A stretch of DNA of 10,680 nt from DATKCN01 sp035513175 (lineage in GTDB: Bacteria > Chloroflexota > Chloroflexia > Thermomicrobiales > CFX8): positions 1 to 10,680 of the forward strand of contig DATKCN010000188.1 in assembly GCA_035513175.1 (NCBI GenBank). The letters run 5' to 3'. Made by a program: the position numbers and the translations under genes. Positions 1 to 6,410 of this stretch are shown here, piece after piece. The number at the start of each line of letters is the position of its first letter. The stretch's first letter is position 1. The notes below the pieces were generated by a model, which saw nothing but the letters and a program-made list of their open reading frames with translations, ran no database searches and was not told where the DNA came from.

Positions 1-741
1 CCGGACCCGAGGCGCCTGCCGGAATTGGAGGCGGTGGCTGCGAACCCGGCTGTGGAGCTGTTTGTGGACCGCGCCGCGCGCGCCAATCCGGCCTTCACGC
101 TTTCGTCAGAGAACGCGCCAGCCGTGGCGGCCATCTGCGCCGGGCTGGACGGCTTGCCTCTGGCGATCGAGCTGGCCGCCGCGCGCATGAAGCTGCTGAC
201 ACCCGCCGCGCTGCTGGACCGGCTTGCGGACGACGGGCGGGGCAAGCCGCTTGAGGTGCTGTCAGGGGGAGCGCGGGACTGGCCGGACCGCCATCAGACG
301 TTGCGCGATACCGTGGCCTGGAGCTACCAGTTGCTCCATCCTGACGAGCAGCGCCTGTTCCGCCAGCTATCGGTGTTCAGTGGAGGTTGCGCGATCGAGG
401 CGGCCGAAGCGGTTTGCGGCGAGGGCGCGACGGAGACGGGGGCGTTGTCCGTGCTCGACGGCCTGGCCTCGCTGGTGGACAAGAGCCTGCTGCAGCGGGT
501 CGACGGGCCGGACGGCGCGCCACGGGTGGCGCTGCTCGAGACGATCCGCCAGTTCGCACACGAGCAGCTGGCCGCGCACGGGGAGGAAGCGGCGGCGCGG
601 CAGCGACACGCGCGACACTACCTCGCACAGGTGGAAGCGACCGGCGGGCTGCTCTTCGCCGGATCGGCGCTGGCCGCCCGTGGCGCGGCCGAGCAACACA
701 ACATCCAGGCCGCGCTGACCTGGCTGGTGCTGCGGGGCTAG
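1..741 (+). pseudogene. LuxR/AfsR-type regulatory ATPase (STAND), partial at 5' end and C-terminally truncated
   Basis: The frame is open from the left edge, so the start lies outside the window; the TTG at 25 is internal. The visible part matches the end of the nucleotide-binding region of STAND-type signalling ATPases: a GLPLAIELAAARMKLL segment (about residues 52-67 of the open frame), then the winged-helix stretch with HQTLRDTVAWSYQLL and LFRQLSVFSGGC, then LVDKSLLQ and LLETIRQFAHEQL. In the family, a DNA-binding or cyclase domain comes first and long TPR-like repeats follow HNIQAALTW. Here a TAG at 739-741 stops the protein right after that motif, so the repeat region is missing. The DNA beyond is the antisense of a well-formed SnoaL gene and carries no continuation in any frame. 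Loss of the C-terminus by rearrangement is my inference; a functional short form is possible. The family call is confident, the specific role unknown. Confidence 0.75.
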
Positions 742-1169
742 TGGACTCGCTCGGCGCCCGTTTCGGCCCCGAGCTGCTCCAGGAAGCCCTTCATGTCCAG
801 GTGCGCCCAATGCTCGACCAGCTGACCGTTGGCGATGCGATGCACGGCAATGCCGCTGACCGACACCTGCTCTCCCGTGGGCGCGAAGCCGAGGATTTCA
901 TTGAGAAATGTGCCGCGCGCCGTCAGGCGCGTCATCACTTTGTCCCCTTCGGCCATCTGGTCATCGATGATGTGGACCGTGTCTGGAAACGCTGCGCGCA
1001 GCATGTCGATGTAGACGCGGATACCCTCGCGGCCCGTCCCCAGACCGCCGATGGCGGGGTTGTGATCGATGTAGTCCTCGGGGATCAGCTCCTCGATGAC
1101 GGCGAGATTGCCGCGATCGAGCTCGGCGAACCAGCGGCGAACGAGAGCCTTGTTGTCTTCGGCTGTCAT
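738..1169 (-). CDS. SnoaL-like ester cyclase / NTF2-fold protein
   Basis: A 143-residue protein of the SnoaL/polyketide cyclase-like group with a cone-shaped NTF2 fold. Visible hallmarks are the N-terminal NKALVRRWFAELDRGN helix, EELIPEDYIDHNP at about 27-38, GREGIRVYIDMLRAAFPD at 46-63, EGDKVMTRLTARGTF at 74-88, GIAVHRIANGQLVEHW at 106-121, and a closing LDMKGFLEQLG helix. Such proteins bind small hydrophobic ligands and some catalyse aldol cyclisation or hydrolysis, but the substrate cannot be read here. I chose the ATG at 1169 because GGAGG lies 6 nt upstream (1176-1180) and the homologous region starts at once; a longer frame reaching 1397 would only translate the repeat array. Its stop overlaps that of the convergent ATPase remnant by 4 bp. 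It lies 231 bp downstream of the DinB gene on the same strand. Confidence 0.88.
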   Translation of the reverse strand: MTAEDNKALVRRWFAELDRGNLAVIEELIPEDYIDHNPAIGGLGTGREGIRVYIDMLRAAFPDTVHIIDDQMAEGDKVMTRLTARGTFLNEILGFAPTGEQVSVSGIAVHRIANGQLVEHWAHLDMKGFLEQLGAETGAERVH

Positions 1170-1266
1170 GCTGCGCCTCCACGTCAATTGCCGGCCACCG
1201 ACGTGCGCGGAAGATCGGCAGGATAACAGCGATGCCCCCGCCGCCGAATAGGTGACGAGGGCCGGG

Positions 1267-1329
1267 GGGATGAGGGCCGAGGGATGAGGTCGGGAGAGGT
1301 CGGGATGCGGGATGCGGGACGCGAAGAGC
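1267..1329. repeat. Degenerate 7-bp tandem repeat (GGGATGM-like), left arm of a long inverted repeat
   Basis: From 1267 the sequence reads in heptads: GGGATGA, GGGCCGA, GGGATGA, two blurred units, GGGATGC, GGGATGC, GGGACGC, GAAGAGC. The 18 bp at 1272-1289 (GAGGGCCGAGGGATGAGG) reappear exactly inverted at 1399-1416, and CGGGACGCG at 1315-1323 reappears inverted at 1372-1380. The region between the SnoaL start and the DinB stop could therefore fold into a long imperfect hairpin. It encodes no credible protein. It looks like a dispersed intergenic repeat element, though dispersal cannot be seen from one window. Confidence 0.8.
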
Positions 1330-1371
1330 GAGCGAGCAGGGACCAGAAGGCGACGGTGTGGATTCCATATC

Positions 1372-1416
1372 CGCGTCCCGTACTCCCCGGCCCTCATCCC
1401 TCATCCCTCGGCCCTC
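1372..1416. repeat. Inverted copy of the heptad repeat, overlapping the DinB stop
   Basis: TCATCCC occurs at 1394-1400 and 1401-1407, followed by TCGGCCC at 1408-1414. This is the complement of the left array. The arm covers the last five codons of the minus-strand DinB gene (stop at 1401-1403), so part of the DinB C-terminus is written in repeat sequence. The resulting hairpin lies just after the DinB stop codon in transcription order, so it could end transcription or protect the mRNA 3' end. It has no U-tract of a standard intrinsic terminator. Confidence 0.7.
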
Positions 1417-1916
1417 GCCGTAACGCGCGGGGCGCGGTCGGTGGCTTCCGCGAACTCCCAGACGCCCAGCGCAGGCGACTCGACGCCGATTGAGGTCAGG
1501 GTCGTGCAAACCTGGGTGCGGTGCTCGTTGCCGTGGTGCAGCGCCTGGGTGAGCACGACACCGGCCGGCACGTTGCGGTCGCTATCGTGCCAGGGAATCA
1601 CGAATATCCGCTCGGCGTCGAACGGGGCAGCGAGGAAGCGTTCCCAGCGTGCGGCCAGATCATCGTTGCGCGCGATCATCTCATCGATGTCCGGCGCGTC
1701 AGCGTCGGGTCCGAGCCAGTTCGCCGCTTCGCCGGTCAGCCGCCGGCAATAGCCCGCCTCCGAGCGGACGGTGTGCCGCAGCGTGTCAATGATGCTGCCG
1801 TATGTGCCGGTGACTGCTGCCCGGAGCTGCTCGTCGGTCAGCCCCCGGCAGGCGTCGAGCACTTGACGGGTGGCCCAGGCGTTATGGCGGAAGCAGTCGA
1901 GCAAGCCATCGTTCAT
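1401..1916 (-). CDS. DinB-like four-helix-bundle putative metalloenzyme
   Basis: A 171-residue DinB/YfiT-like protein. The fold is a four-helix bundle in which three histidines bind a divalent metal. The expected residues are visible: H48 in DTLRHTVRSE and H128/H132 in the ALHHGNEHRTQ motif (H-x3-H). Family members include thiol-dependent S-transferases that use bacillithiol or mycothiol, but most have no known substrate, and none is assigned here. The ATG at 1916 is supported by a purine-rich GAGAGGA about 6 nt upstream and by homology beginning directly with a DCFRHNAWATRQVLD helix. The tail after about residue 158 (DRAPRVTARAEG) overlaps the inverted heptad repeat and is probably not part of the fold. 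A SnoaL gene follows on the same strand, and the same gene pair appears again at 7524-8454. Confidence 0.88.
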   Translation of the reverse strand: MNDGLLDCFRHNAWATRQVLDACRGLTDEQLRAAVTGTYGSIIDTLRHTVRSEAGYCRRLTGEAANWLGPDADAPDIDEMIARNDDLAARWERFLAAPFDAERIFVIPWHDSDRNVPAGVVLTQALHHGNEHRTQVCTTLTSIGVESPALGVWEFAEATDRAPRVTARAEG

Positions 1917-2116
1917 GTGCGGTCCTCTCGAATTACGAGTATGTCATCACGCGGGCACTTTCCGGCGCGCAACGCGCCGTCTGCCCTGCAAGGCAGCTGG
2001 TGCGTGGTCTCCGAGGACTACATAACCGGATTCATCGCGATTCCACCTGCTCTGAAACAGGCGGACATTGTTGCACAGTCGCGGGAAAGCCTGAGCGCGC
2101 TCAAGCGTTGGAGTGC
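1917..2116. other. Intergenic stretch with a GC-rich hairpin
   Basis: No credible gene is visible between the DinB start and the SnoaL remnant. The only clear structure besides the DinB promoter is a perfect 7-bp stem, CGGCGCG at 1963-1969 and CGCGCCG at 1973-1979, with a 3-nt loop. It could be an operator or a hairpin near the DinB promoter. No T-run follows on either strand, so it is not a standard terminator. Confidence 0.45.
1938..1943 (-). promoter_or_regulatory. Candidate extended -10 promoter of the DinB gene
   Basis: On the minus strand TGACATACT gives a TGn extension followed by CATACT, 4 of 6 matches to TATAAT. It ends 21 nt before the DinB ATG, which would leave a leader of about 15 nt carrying the GAGAGGA ribosome site. 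No clear -35 box lies at the normal spacing. The call rests on consensus and geometry only. Confidence 0.3.
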
Positions 2117-2250
2117 CCTGACATTCGCCACGGGCAGCGGCCTGCTGTGCGATGCTTTGTCCATTGGCGCGGGTTCGATCCCCGCGCGGCGAGACGAGAC
2201 AGCCATGAGCGCCAGTCCCACTGCCAACGCTGACATCGCGACGCTGCATG
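2117..2250 (+). pseudogene. Remnant of a SnoaL/DUF4440-type gene: upstream region plus first 15 codons
   Basis: This stretch is a diverged copy of 7434-7563. Matching blocks in the same order are CCTGACATTCGCCACG (16 identical bases), TGTGCGATGCTT (12) and GAGACAGCCATGAGCGCC (18). The second block begins exactly 59 nt before the ATG in both copies, and the 38 bases between blocks two and three align without gaps at 21 of 38. The remnant frame from ATG 2205 reads MSASPTANADIATLHG and stops at TGA 2253-2255, whereas the intact gene reads MSAATDTDIATLHALNHDY. The intact copy has GAGGAG before its ATG; here it is degraded to GACGAG. The TGA overlaps an ATG at 2252 (ATGA) in frame with the peptidase. 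Homology is directly visible; its origin by duplication or insertion is inference. Confidence 0.75.
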
Positions 2251-2269
2251 GATGAACGAGGAGCTGGAG

Positions 2270-3298
2270 ATGAATGGCACAGCGGTTGATCTGCGCCTGG
2301 AGCGGGGTCCATTGAACGCGTTGACGGACGTCCCGGGCATCAAGGTCGGGCACTTCACACACGAGCAGGTGTTGCGCGGAGTGACGGCTGTGATCTGTGA
2401 GGAAGGCGCTGGGGCCGGGGTGTCGGTGCGCGGCTCGAACCCAGGCACATTCAACACCGACGCGCTGGCGGCCACGACGATCGGCTCGCTGGTGCACGCC
2501 ATCGGCCTGACCGGTGGCAGCCTGCTTGGCCTGGGCGCGATTGCGGGCATCACCGAGCGGCTGCTTCAGCAGGGGCACGGACTCCGCCGCCGTGGAGCGG
2601 TGCTCCCGATCGTCGCTGGAGCGGTCATCTACGACCTCGACCTCAGCGACCCGCTCATTCACCCGACGGCGGAGTGGGGTCACCGTGCCTGTGACGCGGC
2701 GACGGACGGCGGATTCGCGCGTGGCAACGTGGGGGCCGGCACGGGCGGCACGGTAGGCAAGGGACCGGGATGCGTCAGGACGAAGGGAGGGCTCGGGACG
2801 GCATCACTGATGCTGCCCGGAGGCATCGGCGTCGGCGCGCTGGTCGTCACCAACTCCCTGGGCGGGCTGGTGCACCCGCTGACCGGACAGCTTTACGCGG
2901 TCTCCGGTGGGTTCGACGACCCGCTCCTGTTTCAGCCGCTCGATGAAGAGCCGGTGGAGTCCGCGTCGATCGCCAACACGACGCTCGGGATCATCGCCAC
3001 CAACGCCGACCTGTCGAAAACCGCGTTGATCAAGGTGGCCGACCTGGCGCACGATGGTCTGGCGCGCGCCATCCGCCCGATGCACACGATGCTGGATGGC
3101 GACACCGTCTTCGCGATCGCGCCATACGCGGGCCGGGTCCAGCCACAACGCACCAGCGGGCCGGGGCTCACCGACCTGATCGGCGCCGCAGCCGCGGACG
3201 CGATGGTCCTGGCGGTGCTCGATTCGGCGCAACAGAGCGCGGGCATCGACGGCTGGCCCTCGGTTGCCGCCGCCTGCGAGCGCATCTCGACGGCATGA
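2270..3298 (+). CDS. P1-family (DmpA/NylC-like) self-processing N-terminal-nucleophile peptidase
   Basis: A 342-residue S58/P1 peptidase. Hallmarks are ALTDVPGIKVGHFT at 17-30, GVTAVICEEGAGAGVSVRGS at 37-56, the glycine-rich GNVGAGTGGTVGKG at 152-165, GGIGVGALVVTNSLG at 184-198, and SIANTTLGIIATNADLSK at 233-250, then AHDGLARAIRP and DGDTVFAIA. In this family the precursor cuts itself before a Ser or Thr that becomes the N-terminal nucleophile; by analogy with NylC (Asn/Thr cleavage) the site here should be N236-T237, giving chains of about 236 and 106 residues. Members hydrolyse N-terminal residues of peptides, beta-peptides or nylon oligomers; the substrate is not determined. The ATG at 2270 is preferred because GAGGAG (2258-2263) lies 6 nt upstream; an in-frame ATG at 2252 would add six residues and overlaps the remnant's stop. 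It has no signal peptide, so it is probably cytoplasmic. It precedes a peptide-type transporter by 206 bp. Confidence 0.93.
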   Translation: MNGTAVDLRLERGPLNALTDVPGIKVGHFTHEQVLRGVTAVICEEGAGAGVSVRGSNPGTFNTDALAATTIGSLVHAIGLTGGSLLGLGAIAGITERLLQQGHGLRRRGAVLPIVAGAVIYDLDLSDPLIHPTAEWGHRACDAATDGGFARGNVGAGTGGTVGKGPGCVRTKGGLGTASLMLPGGIGVGALVVTNSLGGLVHPLTGQLYAVSGGFDDPLLFQPLDEEPVESASIANTTLGIIATNADLSKTALIKVADLAHDGLARAIRPMHTMLDGDTVFAIAPYAGRVQPQRTSGPGLTDLIGAAAADAMVLAVLDSAQQSAGIDGWPSVAAACERISTA

Positions 3299-3313
3299 GC
3301 GTGATGCGTCACG

Positions 3314-3319
3314 TATAAT
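3314..3319 (+). promoter_or_regulatory. Candidate promoter -10 box for the transporter genes
   Basis: TATAAT is a perfect consensus -10, striking in such GC-rich DNA, and lies 16 nt after the peptidase stop. No good -35 hexamer lies at 16-18 nt spacing; GTGATGCGTCAC, an imperfect palindrome at 3301-3312, occupies the spacer and could bind a regulator. A transcript starting about 7 nt downstream would have a leader of roughly 180 nt before the lipoprotein start. Confidence 0.45.
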
Positions 3320-3445
3320 GCAGTCGCGGAGCTGATGCCTGCATCGTCATACGACCATTAGCGGAACTGTTCGGGCGGGGGGCCTGGTTGCGCACAGGGC
3401 GCGGCAGGGCACGGACAGTTCGCGGTCGATGACGCGGAGGCCACA

Positions 3446-3495
3446 ATGACCGCGATGTTGTAGACGTATGCCCGCGCTCAGCGGGCAAGGAGGAG
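3446..3495 (+). promoter_or_regulatory. Leader with a micro-ORF and a hairpin abutting the ribosome binding site
   Basis: A five-codon frame MTAML runs 3446-3463 behind a GGAGG at 3436-3440. It is followed by GCCCGC (3470-3475), a 5-nt loop and GCGGGC (3481-3486), a perfect 6-bp stem. The strong AAGGAGGAG ribosome site of the lipoprotein gene (3487-3495) begins at the next base. Stacking of the stem against the site could modulate initiation. The elements are plain in the sequence; their regulatory use is speculation. Confidence 0.4.
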
Positions 3496-3504
3496 AATCA
3501 CCCC

Positions 3505-5310
3505 ATGACGGACAAAACCACAGCTGACGCCCCCCTCGCACAAGCGCTTGGTGCGCAGATGAACCGCCGCTCGATGCTGAAGCGCGTAGCAGTGCTGGGA
3601 GCCAGCGTTCCGGTTGTTGCCGGACTGCTAGCTGCCTGTGGAGATGACGACGAACCCATCCCCACCACCGCCGCCGAGCCAACCGCGGCGGCGACCACTG
3701 CCCCCGGCAGCACGCCGGCCGCGACGCAGCCATCTCCCGCAGACGCCACACCGACGACCGCCAGCCAGCCATCCGGCAGTGACGCCACACCGACGACCGC
3801 CAGCCAGCCGTCCGGCGAAGGACAGACCGGCGGGACGATGATCATCCTGGCCGAGCACGAAGTGTCCAGCCTGAGCCCCGATGACATCGGGACATGGGTG
3901 CACACCGCCATCGTGCGCCAGATGCACGACGGTCTGACTGAGATCGACGAGATGTTCGAGGTCGTGCCCTCGCTGGCGACGAGCTGGGAGATCAGCGACG
4001 ATGGGCTGACGTACACTTTCAACCTGCACGACGGCGTGCTGTTCCACGACGGCGAGGCGTGCACCTCCGAGGACGTGGTCTACACCTACGAGTTCCACAT
4101 GAACGCGGAAAACGCGAGCAACAGTTACGGAACCATCTCAATTGTAGCGTCGGTTGAGGCGCCGGACGACACCACCTTCGTGATGACCATGTCGCAGCCG
4201 GACGCGTCGTTCCTGACCTACGGCACGCCAACCATGATCTACCCGCAGCACTACCACAGTGAGATCGGCGAGGATGCTTTCAAGACACAGCCAATCGGCA
4301 CCGGCCCCTTCAAGCTGAAGGAGTACCGGGCGGCAGAGTACACGCTGGTCGAGGCATTCGAGGACCACTTCCGCGGCCGCCCATACCTCGATGAGCTACG
4401 CATGAATATCGTCGTCGAGCCCTCCGTGCGAGCGCTCCAACTCCAGACGGGCGAGGCCGACGCAAACGTCTCACCCGGGCTCGTCGAGGAGCACGTCGAG
4501 CTGGCCGAGGACGCGAATCTCACCACATACCGCACAGCTTCGGTCACGGTGAGCCACATGGCGCTGAACCACACCCATCCGCCGCTGAGCGAGAAGGAAG
4601 TGCGCCAGGCGATGATGTACGCGATCGACCGCGAAACGATTATCGTCGACTACGACCTCGGCGAAGCCTCGGTGGCGACGGGGAACCTCGCCCCCTCGCT
4701 GGACGCCTGGTACAACCCGAACGTCACGATGTACGAGTACGACCCGGACATGGCGAGCCAACTGCTCGAGGACGCCGGTTGGGTCGAGGGCAGCGACGGC
4801 ATCCGCGAGAAGGACGGCCAACGGCTCTCCTTCATCCTGACACAGATCACCGGCATCGGCACGTCACGCGACGAGGCGGTGCAGCAGTATCTCCAGGCAG
4901 TGGGCATCGAGATGGAGATCCGCGAAGCGCCCATCTCGGCCATCATGGAAGGCCTGATCAATGGTGACGTGCACGCGACCCGCTGGCAGTGGACCTACGG
5001 CGGCTGGGATGGCGAGCCTGACTCGCGCTACACGATGCAGACCGGCGCATCGACCAATTGGAACTCGTGGTCGCATGAGCGCGTTCAGGAGCTGCTGATC
5101 GAAGGAATCACCCGGACCGACGCGGCCGCTCGCAAGGAAGTTTACGACGAGATTCAGGAGATCGTGGCCGAGGAGGTCCCGATGATCTACTTCAGCCACC
5201 CGACGCTGTTCACGCACTTCAACTCGCGCATCAAGGGGCTGCCGGAAGGCGACATCACCAGCGGCGCGAACCTGTTTGCCAAGGTGCGCGAATGGTGGAT
5301 CGAGGAGTAA
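3505..5310 (+). CDS. ABC transporter substrate-binding lipoprotein, family 5 (peptide/nickel type)
   Basis: A 601-residue extracytoplasmic binding protein. Residues 19-45 form the export signal: a twin-arginine motif MNRRSMLKR, a hydrophobic stretch, and a lipobox LAAC with C45 as the lipidation site, so Tat export followed by membrane anchoring is likely. Residues 46 to about 108 form a Thr/Pro/Ala/Ser-rich linker with a 13-residue tandem repeat. The SBP_bac_5 domain follows: VPSLATSWEISDDGLTYTF, LHDGVLFHDGE, the characteristic PIGTGPFKLKEY at 263-274, then VRQAMMYAIDRETI and SQLLEDAGW. Members bind oligopeptides, sugars, opines or metal chelates; the peptide call comes from the permeases and the neighbouring peptidase. 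AAGGAGGAG ends 9 nt before the ATG. M19 directly before the twin arginines is an alternative start but lacks such a site. The gene is separated from the permease by 152 bp containing a strong hairpin. Confidence 0.95.
   Translation: MTDKTTADAPLAQALGAQMNRRSMLKRVAVLGASVPVVAGLLAACGDDDEPIPTTAAEPTAAATTAPGSTPAATQPSPADATPTTASQPSGSDATPTTASQPSGEGQTGGTMIILAEHEVSSLSPDDIGTWVHTAIVRQMHDGLTEIDEMFEVVPSLATSWEISDDGLTYTFNLHDGVLFHDGEACTSEDVVYTYEFHMNAENASNSYGTISIVASVEAPDDTTFVMTMSQPDASFLTYGTPTMIYPQHYHSEIGEDAFKTQPIGTGPFKLKEYRAAEYTLVEAFEDHFRGRPYLDELRMNIVVEPSVRALQLQTGEADANVSPGLVEEHVELAEDANLTTYRTASVTVSHMALNHTHPPLSEKEVRQAMMYAIDRETIIVDYDLGEASVATGNLAPSLDAWYNPNVTMYEYDPDMASQLLEDAGWVEGSDGIREKDGQRLSFILTQITGIGTSRDEAVQQYLQAVGIEMEIREAPISAIMEGLINGDVHATRWQWTYGGWDGEPDSRYTMQTGASTNWNSWSHERVQELLIEGITRTDAAARKEVYDEIQEIVAEEVPMIYFSHPTLFTHFNSRIKGLPEGDITSGANLFAKVREWWIEE
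3742..3819 (+). repeat. In-frame 39-bp tandem duplication in the lipoprotein linker
   Basis: Two 39-bp units (3742-3780 and 3781-3819) encode DATPTTASQPSG plus S or E, residues 80-105. The units differ by one synonymous change (CCA/CCG) and by the last codon, so the duplication looks recent. It lies in the flexible linker between lipid anchor and binding domain and would only change its length. Confidence 0.85.
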
Positions 5311-5337
5311 ACGCGGCAGCGCGTCTCTCCTGACAAG

Positions 5338-5379
5338 CTGGTGGGCAGCCTGTCCCGCTTCCAGCAGGCTACCCACCGG
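5338..5379 (+). promoter_or_regulatory. Long intercistronic hairpin between lipoprotein and permease genes
   Basis: GGTGGGCAGCCTG at 5340-5352 pairs with CAGGCTACCCACC at 5365-5377 with one C/A mismatch, across a 12-nt loop. One G-U pair and one C-G pair can extend the base to 5338/5379. No U-run follows, so it is not a standard intrinsic terminator. Hairpins placed between a binding-protein gene and its permeases commonly protect the upstream mRNA or partly stop transcription, giving more binding protein than permease. I infer that role here from position. Confidence 0.6.
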
Positions 5380-5462
5380 CGCCCGGCGGTCCACGCGACG
5401 CGTTGATCCGCGCTCGCGGAACGCGCTTTGCCCGGAAGCCCTAACGAAGGCTGAGATTTAAC

Positions 5463-6395
5463 ATGCTCCGGTATATCGTCCGGCGTCTGCTTCAGGGAAT
5501 TGTCGTGATCTTCCTGATCAGCTTCATGACCTTCGGGCTCATGCACCTTGCGCCGGGCGACCCGATCCACCTGCTGACGGGCCAGAACAACGCCCGCCTG
5601 ACGCCCGAGCAGCTGGCGGGCATCCGCGCGCACTGGGGCCTCGACAAGCCGTTCCACGAGCAGTACCTGACCTGGCTATCGAACGCGCTGCGGGGCGACT
5701 TCGGCACGTCGCTCATCCGGCGCGGGGTGCCGGTGACGGAGATGGTGAACGAGGCCGCCGTCGTCACGATCAAGCTCAACGTCATCTCATGGCTTGTGGC
5801 GCTCGGCATCGCGTTGCCGGTCGGGATGATCGCCGCGCTGCGTCGCAACTCGAGGTTCGACTACTTCACCATGCTCGGGGCGACGTTCGGGGTCGCGCTG
5901 CCGAGCTTCTGGGTCGGGCTGATGCTGATCGTGCTGTTCGCCTCGGTCGTGCAGATCCTGCCCAGCTCCGGGCTGACGTCGTGGAAGAGCTACGTCATGC
6001 CTGTGTTCGTCCTTGCGCTCGACCAGGCGGCCGTCTACGCCCGGCTGATGCGCAGCTCGACGCTGGATGTGATGACGCAGGACTACGTAAGCGTGGCGCG
6101 CGCCAAGGGGCTGGCCGAATTCCGCATCGTGCTGCGCCACGTGGCCCGCAACGCGCTGCTGCCGATCGTAACGATCATCGGGCTGCGCTTCTCGTTCATC
6201 CTCAGCGGCACGATTATCGTCGAGCAGGTTTTCGGCCTGCCGGGTCTGGGCAGGATGTTCCTGGATTCCGTGCTGCGGCAGGACTACCAGGTCGTGCAGG
6301 CAATCGTGTTTCTCTTCGCGGTCGTCGTCGTGATCAGCAATCTGATTACTGACCTGGCCTACGCATACATCGACCCGCGCATCCGAATTGATTAA
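5463..6395 (+). CDS. ABC transporter permease, DppB/OppB type
   Basis: A 310-residue integral membrane permease of the dipeptide/oligopeptide/nickel type, a normal length for DppB. The N-terminal MLRYIVRRLLQGIVVIFLISFMTF-type first helix is followed by HLAPGDP (28-34), an external loop with HWGLDKPFHEQYLTWL, and GDFGTSLIRRGVPV (78-91). The core helices then start around 101. The EAA loop that contacts the ATPase is DYVSVARAKGLAEFRIVLRH at 207-226, then ARNALLP. EQVFGLPGLGRMFLDSVLRQDY at 254-275 and the YIDPRIR end are also typical. The ATG at 5463 begins exactly at the conserved N-terminus; the ribosome site is weak (GAAGG about 14 nt upstream), which fits lower expression than the lipoprotein. 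The second permease follows after 15 bp, so the two are co-transcribed. Confidence 0.95.
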   Translation: MLRYIVRRLLQGIVVIFLISFMTFGLMHLAPGDPIHLLTGQNNARLTPEQLAGIRAHWGLDKPFHEQYLTWLSNALRGDFGTSLIRRGVPVTEMVNEAAVVTIKLNVISWLVALGIALPVGMIAALRRNSRFDYFTMLGATFGVALPSFWVGLMLIVLFASVVQILPSSGLTSWKSYVMPVFVLALDQAAVYARLMRSSTLDVMTQDYVSVARAKGLAEFRIVLRHVARNALLPIVTIIGLRFSFILSGTIIVEQVFGLPGLGRMFLDSVLRQDYQVVQAIVFLFAVVVVISNLITDLAYAYIDPRIRID

Positions 6396-6410
6396 CACGG
6401 AAAAGGCACG

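Noticed and set aside
387..1226. Long plus-strand open frame over the ATPase end and the SnoaL gene
   Set aside because: It is a shadow frame in GC-rich DNA: arginine/alanine-rich in the first half and antisense to a clear SnoaL gene in the second.
738..1397. Longer version of the SnoaL protein starting at 1397
   Set aside because: The extra N-terminal 76 residues translate the heptad repeat and have no protein character, while GGAGG precedes the ATG at 1169.
2117..2156. CTGACA and GATGCT as a -35/-10 pair in the shared upstream blocks
   Set aside because: The spacing is 27-29 nt in the two copies, far from the usual 16-18, so the blocks cannot be named as a standard promoter.
2168..2195. 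tRNA-like T-arm: GCGGG TTCGATC CCCGC followed by a 7-base acceptor-like end, with a partly complementary TCGCCAC upstream at 2125-2131
   Set aside because: The enclosed span is only about 68 bases and has no D-arm or anticodon arm with the expected bases. The homologous right copy does not keep the motif. It is best seen as a chance GC hairpin in a decayed region.
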